Shown piece by piece: positions 1 to 9,441 of a DNA stretch of 64,000 nt. The stretch covers positions 778,172 through 842,171 of the forward strand of contig NZ_WTYI01000001.1 in the NCBI RefSeq assembly GCF_009827445.1, in the 5' to 3' direction. Every line of letters starts with the position of its first letter. Positions within the stretch are counted from its first letter, which is position 1. This DNA is from Qipengyuania aquimaris. Lineage in GTDB: Bacteria; Pseudomonadota; Alphaproteobacteria; Sphingomonadales; Sphingomonadaceae. The notes under the pieces were generated by a model. The model ran no database searches and was not told where the DNA came from. It saw only the letters and a list, made by a program, of their open reading frames with translations. Both the position numbers and the translations under genes were made by a program.

Positions 1-201
1 TTCAACTCCAATCGCATGATTGTTGTGGAAGGCCAGAGGATCCTAGATCACCCCGATCTTGCAGCATATGATCCGAAACTGTTCGCCGCATTGGGCTCGG
101 CATACGGTACGCGGCACCGGCTCAAATCCGACCCCTTCCACGCCAGCCCGGCGCGCGTACCGCCGGGCCCCATTCCGGAAAATACCGCCGAAGTCTGTTA
201 G
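1..201 (+). CDS. C-terminal fragment of an unidentified protein (5' end outside window)
   Basis: An open frame runs from the first base to a TAG at 199-201 and encodes at least 66 residues. It includes FNSNRMIVVEGQRILDHPD near its start and ends in PENTAEVC. The frame is already open at base 1, so the internal ATG at 16 is probably not the true start. I do not recognise the family; no catalytic motif or membrane segment is visible in this tail. Its stop codon overlaps the stop of the convergent cyclophilin gene (TTAG at 198-201), which argues that the frame is real rather than a shadow. Confidence 0.5.
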   Translation, partial: FNSNRMIVVEGQRILDHPDLAAYDPKLFAALGSAYGTRHRLKSDPFHASPARVPPGPIPENTAEVC

Positions 202-845
202 TCCTCGTTCGGAGAGGCGAGGCGGCGCGCCTCGATGATCTTCACCGGCTCGGCCAGCATCTGTCCTTTCATCCAGCCCTCTCCCTTTTCGGGATCGGTG
301 GGCATGGCATGGATTGTGGCGACCACGTCCATCCCTTCCACGACATATCCGAACACCGCGTAGCCGTTCTGCCAGACGGGGTCTTCGGACTTGTGATCGG
401 CGTCCATGCCGGTCGAATCCTGAAGGAAGATCGAGAAGTCCCCGTTGGCCGTTCCCGGTTCGCCCATCGCCATTGAGAGCGCACCCTTGGTGTGGCTGAG
501 GCCGGTTACCGTCGTCGGTTCATGTTGGATGCCGGGCAGCACCCGGTCCGGGTCCCACTGCGTGCCGCCCTGGATCAGCCCGTTGGGCTGGTCGCCCCAG
601 TCGAGCGTCATCGCGCGGTAGAAGACCGTGCCGTCAAAGCGGTCTTCGTCGACATAGCGCAGGAAATTGCCCGCCGTGATCGGTGCCCGCTCGGTCTCCA
701 GCTCCACGGTAATGTCGCCTGCCGTCGTTTCGAGAACGACGAGGACGGTTTCGGGTTCGCCAGGCTGGGGAGGGGCGACCTCCGCCTCCTGCGCGCCAAG
801 CGGTGCGGCAATCAGGGCGAGGGCGGGGAGGAAAATCCGAAGCAT
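198..845 (-). CDS. Periplasmic cyclophilin-type peptidyl-prolyl cis-trans isomerase
   Basis: The 215-residue protein begins with a signal peptide (MLRIFLPALALIAAPLGAQ), so it should act in the periplasm as a proline isomerase/foldase. A cyclophilin domain follows from about residue 33 (VVLETTAGDITVELE, then APITAGNFLRYVDEDRFDGT). Family landmarks are GTVFYRA, the GALSMAM segment where classical cyclophilins carry their substrate-binding core, FSIFLQD and FGYVVEGMDVV. It diverges from the classical F-H-R-V-I active-site signature (FYRAM here). That is common in secreted bacterial cyclophilins, so activity is likely but not certain. It is transcribed alone, away from the BlaI/M56 unit. Confidence 0.88.
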   Translation of the reverse strand: MLRIFLPALALIAAPLGAQEAEVAPPQPGEPETVLVVLETTAGDITVELETERAPITAGNFLRYVDEDRFDGTVFYRAMTLDWGDQPNGLIQGGTQWDPDRVLPGIQHEPTTVTGLSHTKGALSMAMGEPGTANGDFSIFLQDSTGMDADHKSEDPVWQNGYAVFGYVVEGMDVVATIHAMPTDPEKGEGWMKGQMLAEPVKIIEARRLASPNED

Positions 846-989
846 GCAAGGCAGGCTACATCAGCGTGGTGCGGCGTCAATCCTCAGCCTTGTTGCCGTT
901 CATCGATAGTCGGGCGTCCCATGCAGAGCCTTTGTTGCGCCCCGTGCGGCAATACTTTCTGCCAGATGCGGGTGCGGGAATGCGTTGAT

Positions 990-1026
990 GTTTACAGGCG
1001 TAGTCAAACAGTCTACAGCCGTAAAC
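990..1026. promoter_or_regulatory. Candidate BlaI-family operator (inverted repeat)
   Basis: GTTTACAGGCGTAG (990-1003) and CTACAGCCGTAAAC (1013-1026) form a 14-base imperfect dyad, 11 of 14 matching, around a 9-base spacer. It sits 34 bases before the start of the BlaI-like repressor gene. Each arm carries TAC/GTA blocks like those in known BlaI/MecI operators. This is a strong candidate site for autorepression of the repressor/M56 operon. Binding is inferred from position and symmetry. Confidence 0.62.
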
Positions 1027-1060
1027 GAAATCAGCGAATCCCGAGGGGAAGAGGTACGTT

Positions 1061-1450
1061 ATGGGACAGCGCAAGCAATCGCCGGGTGACCGGATCAGCG
1101 AAGCCGAACACGCGGTCATGGAGGCTCTGTGGACCGAAAGTCCGCTGTCGGCTGCCGAAGTGTGCGAACGCGTCTGTGCCGAAAACGACTGGTCCATCCC
1201 GACGGTAAAGACGCTTCTCGGTCGCCTCGTGGCGAAACGTGTCATTGGTACCGAGCCGCAAGGGCGCAAGTTCCTCTACCACCCGCTCATCGAGCGTTCC
1301 GACTATGTCGGCGGCGAATCGCGTAGGCTGGTCGACCGCCTGTTCGGCGGCCGCGCAGCGCCATTATTCGCCCATCTGGCCGAGAATGAAGCGCTCACGG
1401 ATTCCGACCTCGAAGAGATCGAGGCGCTCCTTAAGGAGATGCGGAAATGA
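1061..1450 (+). CDS. BlaI/MecI/CopY-family transcriptional repressor
   Basis: The 129-residue protein matches the family in length (about 120-130) and layout. The N-terminal winged helix opens with ISEAEHAVMEALWTESPLSA. It continues with the recognition region WSIPTVKTLLGRLVAKRVIG and the wing GRKFLYHPLI. A C-terminal dimerisation helix region (LVDRLFGGRAAPLFAHLAE, then DLEEIEALLKEMRK) follows. Family members repress by binding dyad operators as dimers and are inactivated by a partner M56 protease. The next gene is exactly such a partner and overlaps it by ATGA. GAGGGGAAGAGG upstream of the ATG serves as ribosome binding site. Regulation is probably autogenous through the dyad at 990-1026. 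Confidence 0.93.
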   Translation: MGQRKQSPGDRISEAEHAVMEALWTESPLSAAEVCERVCAENDWSIPTVKTLLGRLVAKRVIGTEPQGRKFLYHPLIERSDYVGGESRRLVDRLFGGRAAPLFAHLAENEALTDSDLEEIEALLKEMRK

Positions 1451-3141
1451 TCGAGCTCTTGCGCGAATATTGGGAATGGTTCCTGTTCGACACGCTAGTG
1501 TGGACGGGCGCCCTGATCGCGATGGTGATGGTGCTTCGTCGTCCCGTTGCAAAACACTTCGGCTCCGGCGCGGCCTACGCCCTGTGGTTCATCCCGCTGA
1601 TGCGCCTGTTCGTGCCCCCGCTCACGCTTCCGGCGTGGATGAACCTGACCCCGCGCACCGAGGTTTCTTTCGAAACCGCGCCGCTCGCCTTGGATGAGGC
1701 AGCGGGAGAACCGGCGGGGTATTTCGCGGATATGGTTGCCAATTCTCCGGCGCCGCAAACCTTCGCAGACCCGACCGATTTCGTGCTGCCGCTGGTGGCA
1801 ATCTGGCTGGTCGGTGCTGCGGTCATGCTGACTCGCCGTTTCTATCTTTACTTCGAACTGCGCCGCGACTTGCTCGACGATGCGCGCCCGGTGGGCGATG
1901 TCGGCAGCGTGCGCCTGATCGAAACGCCTGCCATTTCGGGGCCGATGGCCTTCGGTGTGCTGGACCGCGTGATCGCCCTTCCAGCGGGTTTCATGGCTAG
2001 CCGCGACAGGATCTCGCGCGATCTCGCGATTGCGCACGAGCTCGCTCACCATCGCGGCGGAGACCTGATCGTCAACATGGCCGTCCAGCCGCTGTTCGCG
2101 ATCCACTGGTTCAATCCGCTTGGCTGGCTGGGCTGGAACGCGCTGCGCCGTGACCAGGAAGCGGCCTGCGACGCGCGGGTAGTGGCCGCCCGCCCGCGCG
2201 AGGAACGCGCTACCTATGCCGGCATCATTGCCGATTTCGCTCGCCATCCGCAGGGGACGCCGCGACCGGCGCTCGCCGCGCCGATGGCGTGTCCAGTTCT
2301 GGGGGACAAGTCGATCATCCATCGTTTGAGGAGTTTGAACATGTCCGATATTTCGCCGCGCCGCCGCATCGCCGGCCGCGCCACCCTGGCAAGCGCGTTC
2401 CTCGCCGTACCGCTCACCGCCTCCGTCTGTTTCGCCGAAGTGTCGGCGATGACTCCCGTGGACGATGTAGCCGTTGCAGAGCCCGCTCCCCTGGCCGATT
2501 TTACCTATCCGTTGCCTCCCGCGCCGCCTGAAGCTCCTGAAGTGCCGGGCAATATCGAGGTTCCCGCGCCGCCCGTCGCTCCGCTCGCTCCGCCTGCTCC
2601 TGATGTGGAACGTGCGCAGGCCGATGCCAAGCGCGCCATGACCGAAGCACGTCGCATGCACGCAGAAGCAAAACGCGAAGAAAAGCGCTGGGCGGGTGAA
2701 GCCTATGGCGAAGGTCGCAAGGTGTGGGCAGATTCTCGCCTCGCCTATGCGGAAAGCCGCCAGGATTGGGCTGACAGCCGCATTTCCTATGCCGAAGCCA
2801 AGAAGGAAAAGGCCGAAGCATGGTCGGAGGCACGGCAGGAACAGTTGGAGGCTGAAACCGAAGCCGCGGTGGCTCACGCAGTCGCCGAAGCCATCGCTGC
2901 CGTCCCCGAAGTCATCGAGAAATGCGTCTATCCCGATCGGCCCGTGACGACCAAGGTCAAGGCCAATGGCAAGACGGTCATGTATGTTTGCGAGAGCGCG
3001 GGCGACCGCCTCGCCCTGAGCGCGATTCGCGGTGCGCGCAAGGCCATCGCCAAGGACAGGTCGCTATCTGCGGAAATCCGCGAGGAAATCTTGCGCGATC
3101 TGGACGAGGAAATTGCCGAACTCGAATCCTCGCTTTCCTGA
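1447..3141 (+). CDS. M56 (BlaR1-like) membrane zinc protease with a helical periplasmic domain
   Basis: This 564-residue protein is the expected partner of the preceding BlaI-type repressor. Membrane segments are visible near residues 10-30, 42-60, 110-130 and 310-330. The gluzincin motif HELAHH starts at H197 (H197, E198, H201), and the downstream segment REERATYAGII is typical of the family. After the last membrane span BlaR1/MecR1 carry a penicillin-binding domain, but none is visible here. Instead there is a proline-rich linker (about 352-388) and a long Ala/Glu/Arg-rich helix (about 389-482) containing a tandem 14-residue repeat beginning WADSR (427-440 and 441-454). A short C-terminal domain with Cys residues follows. 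What it senses is unknown; cell-envelope stress is inferred from creD next door. Confidence 0.88.
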   Translation: MIELLREYWEWFLFDTLVWTGALIAMVMVLRRPVAKHFGSGAAYALWFIPLMRLFVPPLTLPAWMNLTPRTEVSFETAPLALDEAAGEPAGYFADMVANSPAPQTFADPTDFVLPLVAIWLVGAAVMLTRRFYLYFELRRDLLDDARPVGDVGSVRLIETPAISGPMAFGVLDRVIALPAGFMASRDRISRDLAIAHELAHHRGGDLIVNMAVQPLFAIHWFNPLGWLGWNALRRDQEAACDARVVAARPREERATYAGIIADFARHPQGTPRPALAAPMACPVLGDKSIIHRLRSLNMSDISPRRRIAGRATLASAFLAVPLTASVCFAEVSAMTPVDDVAVAEPAPLADFTYPLPPAPPEAPEVPGNIEVPAPPVAPLAPPAPDVERAQADAKRAMTEARRMHAEAKREEKRWAGEAYGEGRKVWADSRLAYAESRQDWADSRISYAEAKKEKAEAWSEARQEQLEAETEAAVAHAVAEAIAAVPEVIEKCVYPDRPVTTKVKANGKTVMYVCESAGDRLALSAIRGARKAIAKDRSLSAEIREEILRDLDEEIAELESSLS

Positions 3142-3157
3142 TCAACCCATTCTCCTG

Positions 3158-3190
3158 AAAGGCCGGTTTCCGCGAGGAAGCCGGCCTTTT
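3158..3190 (+). terminator. Rho-independent terminator after the BlaI/M56 operon
   Basis: Arms AAAGGCCGGTTTCC (3158-3171) and GGAAGCCGGCCTTTT (3176-3190) pair over 14 positions with one G-T pair, closing a 4-base loop, and end in TTTT. The hairpin lies 17 bases after the M56 stop. It should separate that operon from creD. Confidence 0.82.
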
Positions 3191-3269
3191 GCTTGCCTTG
3201 CCGGGTTCACAAGGCATTCAGTTCGTCGCTCACAAAGAACGTTTCATCGCAACCAATGGAGATGAAACG

Positions 3270-4640
3270 ATGCGAGACAGATCCCCCACAGTCAAACTGG
3301 TCATCGCGGGGCTGATCGGCCTCGTCCTGCTGATACCGATCATCATGGTCTACGACCTGGTCAACGACCGGCAGAACCAGGCCCGTATCGCGGAATCGAC
3401 TATCACGGCAGGTGCGGGAGGCTCGCAGGTTATCTCTACCCCGGTCCTCGCTGTTCCCTACCTCTCGCAAAAGCAGGTCCCGGTTCTGGTGGATGGCAAG
3501 TCGGTGATGCAGACACAGCAGGTACGCTCGGAAATCGTACTTGCTCCGGTGCAGCATTCGCTCGAAACGCAGCTCGATACGGAGCGCAAGAAGAAGGCGA
3601 TCTACGAAACGGTTGTCTTCTCTGCCGATATGATTGGTCAGGCGCGGTTCGAATTGCCCGACGATCTTTCCGGCTATGAAGTGACGCGTGACCAGCTCGT
3701 CCTGTCCGAGGCGCAGCTGCGCTTCGGTGTGAGCGATGCGCGCGGCTTGCGGGGCGGCGCGAAAGCGAGCCTCGGCGGGGAAACGGTCGAGCTGGCACCC
3801 GGCCAGCGTGCCCGCGGCGAGGGCAGCGGCTTCCACGGCACCTACGACTGGAGCGAGAGCGACGCGCTCGACCTCGAATACAGCTATACCCTGCGCGGTA
3901 GCCGTTCTCTGTCATTGGCACCGGAGGGCGGCGACACGCGCTGGAACGTAACCTCGTCCTGGCAGCACCCCGGCTTCGAAGGTCGCTATCTGCCGGACAC
4001 CAGCGACATCTCCGACGAAGGATTCAGCGCCAACTGGTCGATCGGAACGCTCGCCATCGGGCAGGGTCCGGCGGAAAGCCCCGATGCGGAAATTGAGCGT
4101 CGCCAGATGTCCGAATACGCAGCAGTGGAAGAAGCCGCAGGCGTTGCCTGGGCCACCATCGCGCTGGTCGAGCCCGGCGACATCTACGCGCAGGTCGACC
4201 GCAGCGTGAAATACGGCTTCCTCTTCATCGGCTTCACATTCCTTGCCTTCCTGCTGTTCGACGTGATCGGCGGAGCCCGCGTGGCGGCGGCGGAGTATCT
4301 CCTGACGGGCGCCGGACTGGTGCTGTTCTTCGTCCTGTTGCTTGCCTTCGCCGAAGTCGCGGGGTTTGCCTTGGCATATCTGATCGCCAGTGCAGCCATT
4401 ATCGGGCTGCTGACCGCCTACAGCGCCGCAGTTCTTGGTGGGTGGAAACGGGCAGGCTTTATCGGCGGCTTGCTTATTGTTCTCTACGCGGGGCTGTACG
4501 TGCTGATGAGCCTCGAGGAAGCCTCGCTGATCGTTGGCTCGGTCGCGATGTTCTTCGCATTGGCGGGCGTTATGTACGCTACCCGCAATCTCGACTGGTC
4601 ACAGGCGGTAAGGGAGCCGGAGCAAACCTACGAAGCATGA
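3270..4640 (+). CDS. creD: CreD-family inner-membrane protein
   Basis: The 456-residue protein fits the usual CreD length (about 450). An N-terminal membrane anchor (KLVIAGLIGLVLLIPIIMVY) is followed by a large periplasmic region with family segments IYETVVFSADMIGQARFELP and SSWQHPGFEGRYLPD. The C-terminal half has a cluster of about five to six membrane helices beginning KYGFLFIGFTFLAFLLFDV. CreD belongs to CreBC/BlrAB-type envelope-stress regulons in gammaproteobacteria, and its role remains unclear. The ATG at 3270 is chosen because GGAG sits 8 bases upstream; an in-frame extension to 3189 would start inside the terminator. No creBC genes are nearby. The adjacent BlaI/M56 pair suggests a shared envelope or beta-lactam theme. 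Confidence 0.9.
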   Translation: MRDRSPTVKLVIAGLIGLVLLIPIIMVYDLVNDRQNQARIAESTITAGAGGSQVISTPVLAVPYLSQKQVPVLVDGKSVMQTQQVRSEIVLAPVQHSLETQLDTERKKKAIYETVVFSADMIGQARFELPDDLSGYEVTRDQLVLSEAQLRFGVSDARGLRGGAKASLGGETVELAPGQRARGEGSGFHGTYDWSESDALDLEYSYTLRGSRSLSLAPEGGDTRWNVTSSWQHPGFEGRYLPDTSDISDEGFSANWSIGTLAIGQGPAESPDAEIERRQMSEYAAVEEAAGVAWATIALVEPGDIYAQVDRSVKYGFLFIGFTFLAFLLFDVIGGARVAAAEYLLTGAGLVLFFVLLLAFAEVAGFALAYLIASAAIIGLLTAYSAAVLGGWKRAGFIGGLLIVLYAGLYVLMSLEEASLIVGSVAMFFALAGVMYATRNLDWSQAVREPEQTYEA

Positions 4641-4661
4641 CCTTCGTGGAGTGACACAAAG

Positions 4662-4694
4662 AAAGGGCGCGGACCGAGGAGGCCGCGCCCTTTT
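4662..4694. terminator. Bidirectional rho-independent terminator between creD and the metallopeptidase gene
   Basis: AAAGGGCGCGG (4662-4672) pairs with CCGCGCCCTTTT (4683-4694) around a 10-base loop. A-rich and T-rich flanks allow it to work in both directions. It separates the convergent creD (stop 4640) and zinc metallopeptidase gene (stop 4714). Confidence 0.82.
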
Positions 4695-4713
4695 CTGTGC
4701 CTAGGCTGGACTA

Positions 4714-5562
4714 TCAACCGATATTGGTGATCGCATCGCATTGGCGGTCATCACCCTGCAGGCCGAGGCGCAAGGCCTGGCTGCGCTGGGCGCTGGTGCC
4801 GTGAGTGAAGTTCTCGCTCGACACGCGGCCACCGGTAAGGCGGTCGTCACCGATGGCGGCGGCAGCTTCCATCCCTTCCTCGATATCGCCCGGTTCGATG
4901 AGGTTGCGGTTCTTGCCCGCCCATACGCCGGCATAACAATCGGCCTGCAGTTCCATGAGTACCTGCAGCTGGTTCGCCTGGCGGCGGTTCTGCGCCTGCG
5001 CACTGCGGATCTGCTGGGATACGCCGGTCAGCGTCTGGATGTGGTGGCCGTATTCATGGGCAAGCACGTAATAGCGCGCGAAATCGCCGCGATTGCCTGC
5101 CATGCGCGCAAGCTGGTCGTAGAAGCTGGTGTCGATATAGATCGTCTGGTCGGCCGGGCAGTAGAACGGACCGGCGGCCGAAGTCGCGCTGCCGCAACCC
5201 TGCGTGGTGACGCGGCCATTGCGGAACAGGTCGAGCGTGGGCTGGCGGAAGCTGTCGCCATAGCCCTGTTCCTGGAAAGTGCGCGCCCAGGTCTGGTTGA
5301 GCGATTGGAGGCCGTTGCACGCCTCGCGCGCATATTCGCTGGAGTTGCAGATTGCCTCTTCGTCGGTGTTGGCGGGGCCTGCCTGCTGCGAGCCTTGCTG
5401 CACGCTTTCGACCGTGCTGGCGGTCTGCATCGGGTCCAGCCCGAAGACGAAGTAGCCGATGGCGGCGATGATGATCGTGCCGCAGCCGATGCCGCCAGCC
5501 TTACCTGCGCCTCCGCTGGAGCGAACCTGGATATTGTCGGTATTGAATGGATTTAGCCGCAT
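4714..5562 (-). CDS. Neutral zinc metallopeptidase, YpfJ family
   Basis: With the ATG at 5562 the protein has 282 residues and starts MRLNPFNTDNIQVRSSGG, as family members usually do. GGGGGAT lies a suitable distance upstream, so the in-frame extension to 5604 is not favoured. A single membrane anchor (GCGTIIIAAIGYFVFG) is followed by a Gln-rich stretch. The peptidase domain then contains the gluzincin motif HEYGHH (VLAHEYGHHIQTLTG) and a downstream ELQADCYAGVWA segment that supplies the third zinc ligand. It should act at the periplasmic face of the inner membrane; its substrates are not known. It is a single-gene unit ending at the bidirectional terminator. Confidence 0.9.
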   Translation of the reverse strand: MRLNPFNTDNIQVRSSGGAGKAGGIGCGTIIIAAIGYFVFGLDPMQTASTVESVQQGSQQAGPANTDEEAICNSSEYAREACNGLQSLNQTWARTFQEQGYGDSFRQPTLDLFRNGRVTTQGCGSATSAAGPFYCPADQTIYIDTSFYDQLARMAGNRGDFARYYVLAHEYGHHIQTLTGVSQQIRSAQAQNRRQANQLQVLMELQADCYAGVWAGKNRNLIEPGDIEEGMEAAAAIGDDRLTGGRVSSENFTHGTSAQRSQALRLGLQGDDRQCDAITNIG

Positions 5563-5640
5563 TCCTGCATCCCCCGCGATTGACCGTTCAGCGCTGCTGC
5601 GCAATGGCTTGTATGTTAGTCACAACACTTGAGGCCACAA

Positions 5641-6396
5641 ATGTTTCTCGAAGGAAAGCGCGCACTTGTCACCGGATCGACTTCGGGCATCGGCCTGGCG
5701 ACTGCCCGGGCCCTTGCGGCAGAAGGCACCGAGGTAGTCCTCAACGGCTTCGGAGACGAGGGCGAGATCGCCAAGTTGTGCGAGGAACTGGGTGCGACCC
5801 ACTCGGGCGCGGACCTGACCGATGTCGCCCAGATCGAGGCGATGATGGCCGACAGCGGCGGGATCGACATCCTCGTCAACAATGCCGGCATGCAGCATGT
5901 CGCCCCGGTCGAGGAATTCCCCATCGCCAAGTGGGACACGATCATCGCGCTGAACCTGACGGCAGCTTTCCACACGACGCGGCTCGTTGTGCCGCATATG
6001 AAGGAGAAGGGCTGGGGCCGCATCATCAACACCGCCAGCGCCCACTCCAAGGTCGCCTCTCCGTTCAAGAGCGCATATAACGCCGCCAAGCACGGCCTCG
6101 ACGGTTTTACCAAGACCATCGGCCTCGAACTGGCGCCGCACGGCATCACCGCCAACTGCATCAGCCCCGGATATGTCTGGACCCCGCTGGTCGAAAACCA
6201 GATCCCCGACACTATGAAAGCGCGCGGGATGACCCGCGACGAAGTCATCAATGACGTGCTATTGGTGAAGCAGGCCACGAAGAAGTTCGTCCAGCCGGAA
6301 GAGATCGGTGCGCTCGCGGTATTCCTGTGCCGGGACGAGGCGCAAAACGTCAACGGCGCGAACTGGAGCGTCGATGGCGGCTGGACGGCGGAGTAA
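5641..6396 (+). CDS. bdhA: 3-hydroxybutyrate dehydrogenase (SDR family)
   Basis: This 251-residue classical short-chain dehydrogenase probably interconverts D-3-hydroxybutyrate and acetoacetate with NAD, as part of polyhydroxybutyrate or ketone-body use. Visible landmarks are the cofactor loop GSTSGIG, NNAGMQH, the catalytic SAYNAAKHG (Y146, K150) and the end VNGANWSVDGGWTAE. The segment SPGYVWTPLVENQIPD and the VLLVKQATKKFVQPEEIG tail are characteristic of BdhA rather than generic SDRs. The ATG at 5641 is preferred over a TTG at 5629 because GAGG lies six bases before the ATG. No PHB genes are next to it, so the substrate is assigned by family resemblance only. Confidence 0.85.
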   Translation: MFLEGKRALVTGSTSGIGLATARALAAEGTEVVLNGFGDEGEIAKLCEELGATHSGADLTDVAQIEAMMADSGGIDILVNNAGMQHVAPVEEFPIAKWDTIIALNLTAAFHTTRLVVPHMKEKGWGRIINTASAHSKVASPFKSAYNAAKHGLDGFTKTIGLELAPHGITANCISPGYVWTPLVENQIPDTMKARGMTRDEVINDVLLVKQATKKFVQPEEIGALAVFLCRDEAQNVNGANWSVDGGWTAE

Positions 6397-6418
6397 ACCT
6401 CCCCGAGCCACTAGCTAA

Positions 6419-7939
<1,521 letters not shown>

Positions 7940-7942
7940 CCC

Positions 7943-8206
7943 ATGGAACTTTTCGTCCCTTTCATGCTGTTCGTCCTCAAGATCGTGGACGAGCAGCCGG
8001 TGCACGTCGTTCTCGAACGCCAGGCTATCCTGTTCGAGAGCGAGGAAGAGTGCTTCGCTGCTGCGGACGCGATGCTCGACAGAATTGCGCATGAAGCCCA
8101 CATGGAGCGCGACGATTTGCGCCACTGGTGCCTCCCGATGCCCGATCCGAGCGAGTTCGAGCAGCTGATCGAACGGCGCGATACCGCGAAACGCGAAGGA
8201 AAATGA
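7943..8206 (+). CDS. Small protein of unknown function between guaB and the RsmB-like gene
   Basis: The 87-residue protein is not recognised. It starts MELFVPFMLFVLKIVDEQPV, a hydrophobic beta-rich opening rather than a clear signal peptide, and turns acidic and helical (ESEEECFAAADAMLDRIAHE). It has no metal or catalytic motif. It lies 3 bases after the guaB stop, with no strong ribosome binding site, and its own stop overlaps the next ATG (ATGA at 8203-8206). Translation is therefore probably coupled on both sides. That arrangement is the main evidence that it is a real gene. Confidence 0.7.
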   Translation: MELFVPFMLFVLKIVDEQPVHVVLERQAILFESEEECFAAADAMLDRIAHEAHMERDDLRHWCLPMPDPSEFEQLIERRDTAKREGK

Positions 8207-9381
8207 CCCCCGCCGCCAGAGTCCAGACCTCGATCGAACTGCTCGATGCGATTATCGCGTCGGCACGGTCGAAAGGTGCGCCTGCCGACCGCATTCTCGC
8301 GGAGTGGTTTCGTAGCAACCGGTTCGCCGGGTCCAAGGACCGCCGCGCCATTCGCGAACTGGTCTATGCGGCCATTCGCGCATGCGGTCCGGTCCCGGAA
8401 ACGGGCCGCGCCGCGATGCTGCGCCTCGCAGAGACGGACGAGCATATCCGCGCCCTCTTCGACGGATCGAACTATGGTCCGGCAGAATTGGCTGGCGATG
8501 AACCTGTCGCGGCAGGCGGAATTGCGCCAGACTGGCTGGAGCAAAGGCTCGCCGGATCGGATGTATCGGGAGCCGAAGCTCAAGCTTTGCTGGATCGCGC
8601 ACCCCTCGACATCCGCGTCAACACGCTGAGAGCCGAGCGCGCCACCCTCGCGCTCCCGGTCGAAAGCACATCTACCGCTGCGCCGAATGGCCTCCGCCTC
8701 GAGGCTGGCACGCAGGTCGAACAGTGGCCGGAGTGGCGCGAGGGCAAGATCGAGATCCAGGACACCGGATCGCAGATCGCCTGCCTTGCTGCCGGTGCGC
8801 AGCCCGGCGAGACTATTATCGACCTTTGCGCAGGCGGAGGCGGCAAGACCTTGTCGCTCGCAGCGGCGATGGACAATCTCGGTCGCCTTGTCGCCAGCGA
8901 CACCGACCGCAATCGGCTCTCGGCCCTCATGCCGCGTGCGGAACGTGCCGGGGCGACCAATATCGAGACGGTATTGCTCAATCCCGGACAGGAACTTGAT
9001 GCTCTTGCAAGGTTCGAAGGTCAGGCGGATGCCGTCCTGATCGACGCCCCGTGTTCGGGCGTGGGAACATGGCGCCGCAATCCCGAAGCGCGCTGGAGGC
9101 TGGACGACAAGGAACTGGCGCGCCTCACCGATTTGCAGGTTCGCCTGCTCGATATTGCTGCCCGGCTCGTCAAGCCCGGCGGGCGGTTGGTCTACGTGAC
9201 GTGTTCCCTGCTCGATGAAGAGGGTGCGGACCAGTTCGACGCCTTCCTTGCGCGCGATCCGGCATTCTCCGCATCCCCGATGGAACTTCCCGCCGGACGA
9301 GCGCGAGGGCAGGGCATTCGCCTCACGCCGCACCATGACGGGACGGACGGTTTTTTCATCGCTCGTGCAGAAAAGTCATGA
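8203..9381 (+). CDS. RsmB/NOP-family rRNA (cytosine-5) methyltransferase
   Basis: This 392-residue enzyme is expected to methylate C5 of a cytosine in rRNA, probably 16S, using S-adenosylmethionine. Residues 1-140 form the RNA-binding helical region. The methyltransferase core follows with the SAM motif DLCAGGGGKTLSLAAAM. The two catalytic cysteines are in DAPCSGVGTWRRNPEARW and in VYVTCSLLDEEG, the pair that defines the RsmB/NOL1/NOP2 class. The ATG at 8203 overlaps the upstream stop; an extension to 8128 lies inside the upstream gene and is disfavoured. Assignment to RsmB itself rather than a paralogue such as RsmF is not certain. Confidence 0.9.
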   Translation: MTPAARVQTSIELLDAIIASARSKGAPADRILAEWFRSNRFAGSKDRRAIRELVYAAIRACGPVPETGRAAMLRLAETDEHIRALFDGSNYGPAELAGDEPVAAGGIAPDWLEQRLAGSDVSGAEAQALLDRAPLDIRVNTLRAERATLALPVESTSTAAPNGLRLEAGTQVEQWPEWREGKIEIQDTGSQIACLAAGAQPGETIIDLCAGGGGKTLSLAAAMDNLGRLVASDTDRNRLSALMPRAERAGATNIETVLLNPGQELDALARFEGQADAVLIDAPCSGVGTWRRNPEARWRLDDKELARLTDLQVRLLDIAARLVKPGGRLVYVTCSLLDEEGADQFDAFLARDPAFSASPMELPAGRARGQGIRLTPHHDGTDGFFIARAEKS

Positions 9382-9441
9382 TAGCCTTGTGACATGGCCG
9401 ATCCGCGTCCATCTGCGACTACGCCCCTGACGGAGACGATA

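Noticed and set aside
492-1208. 238-residue plus-strand frame spanning the cyclophilin and repressor starts
   Set aside because: It overlaps two well-supported genes and the operator; no domain is visible.
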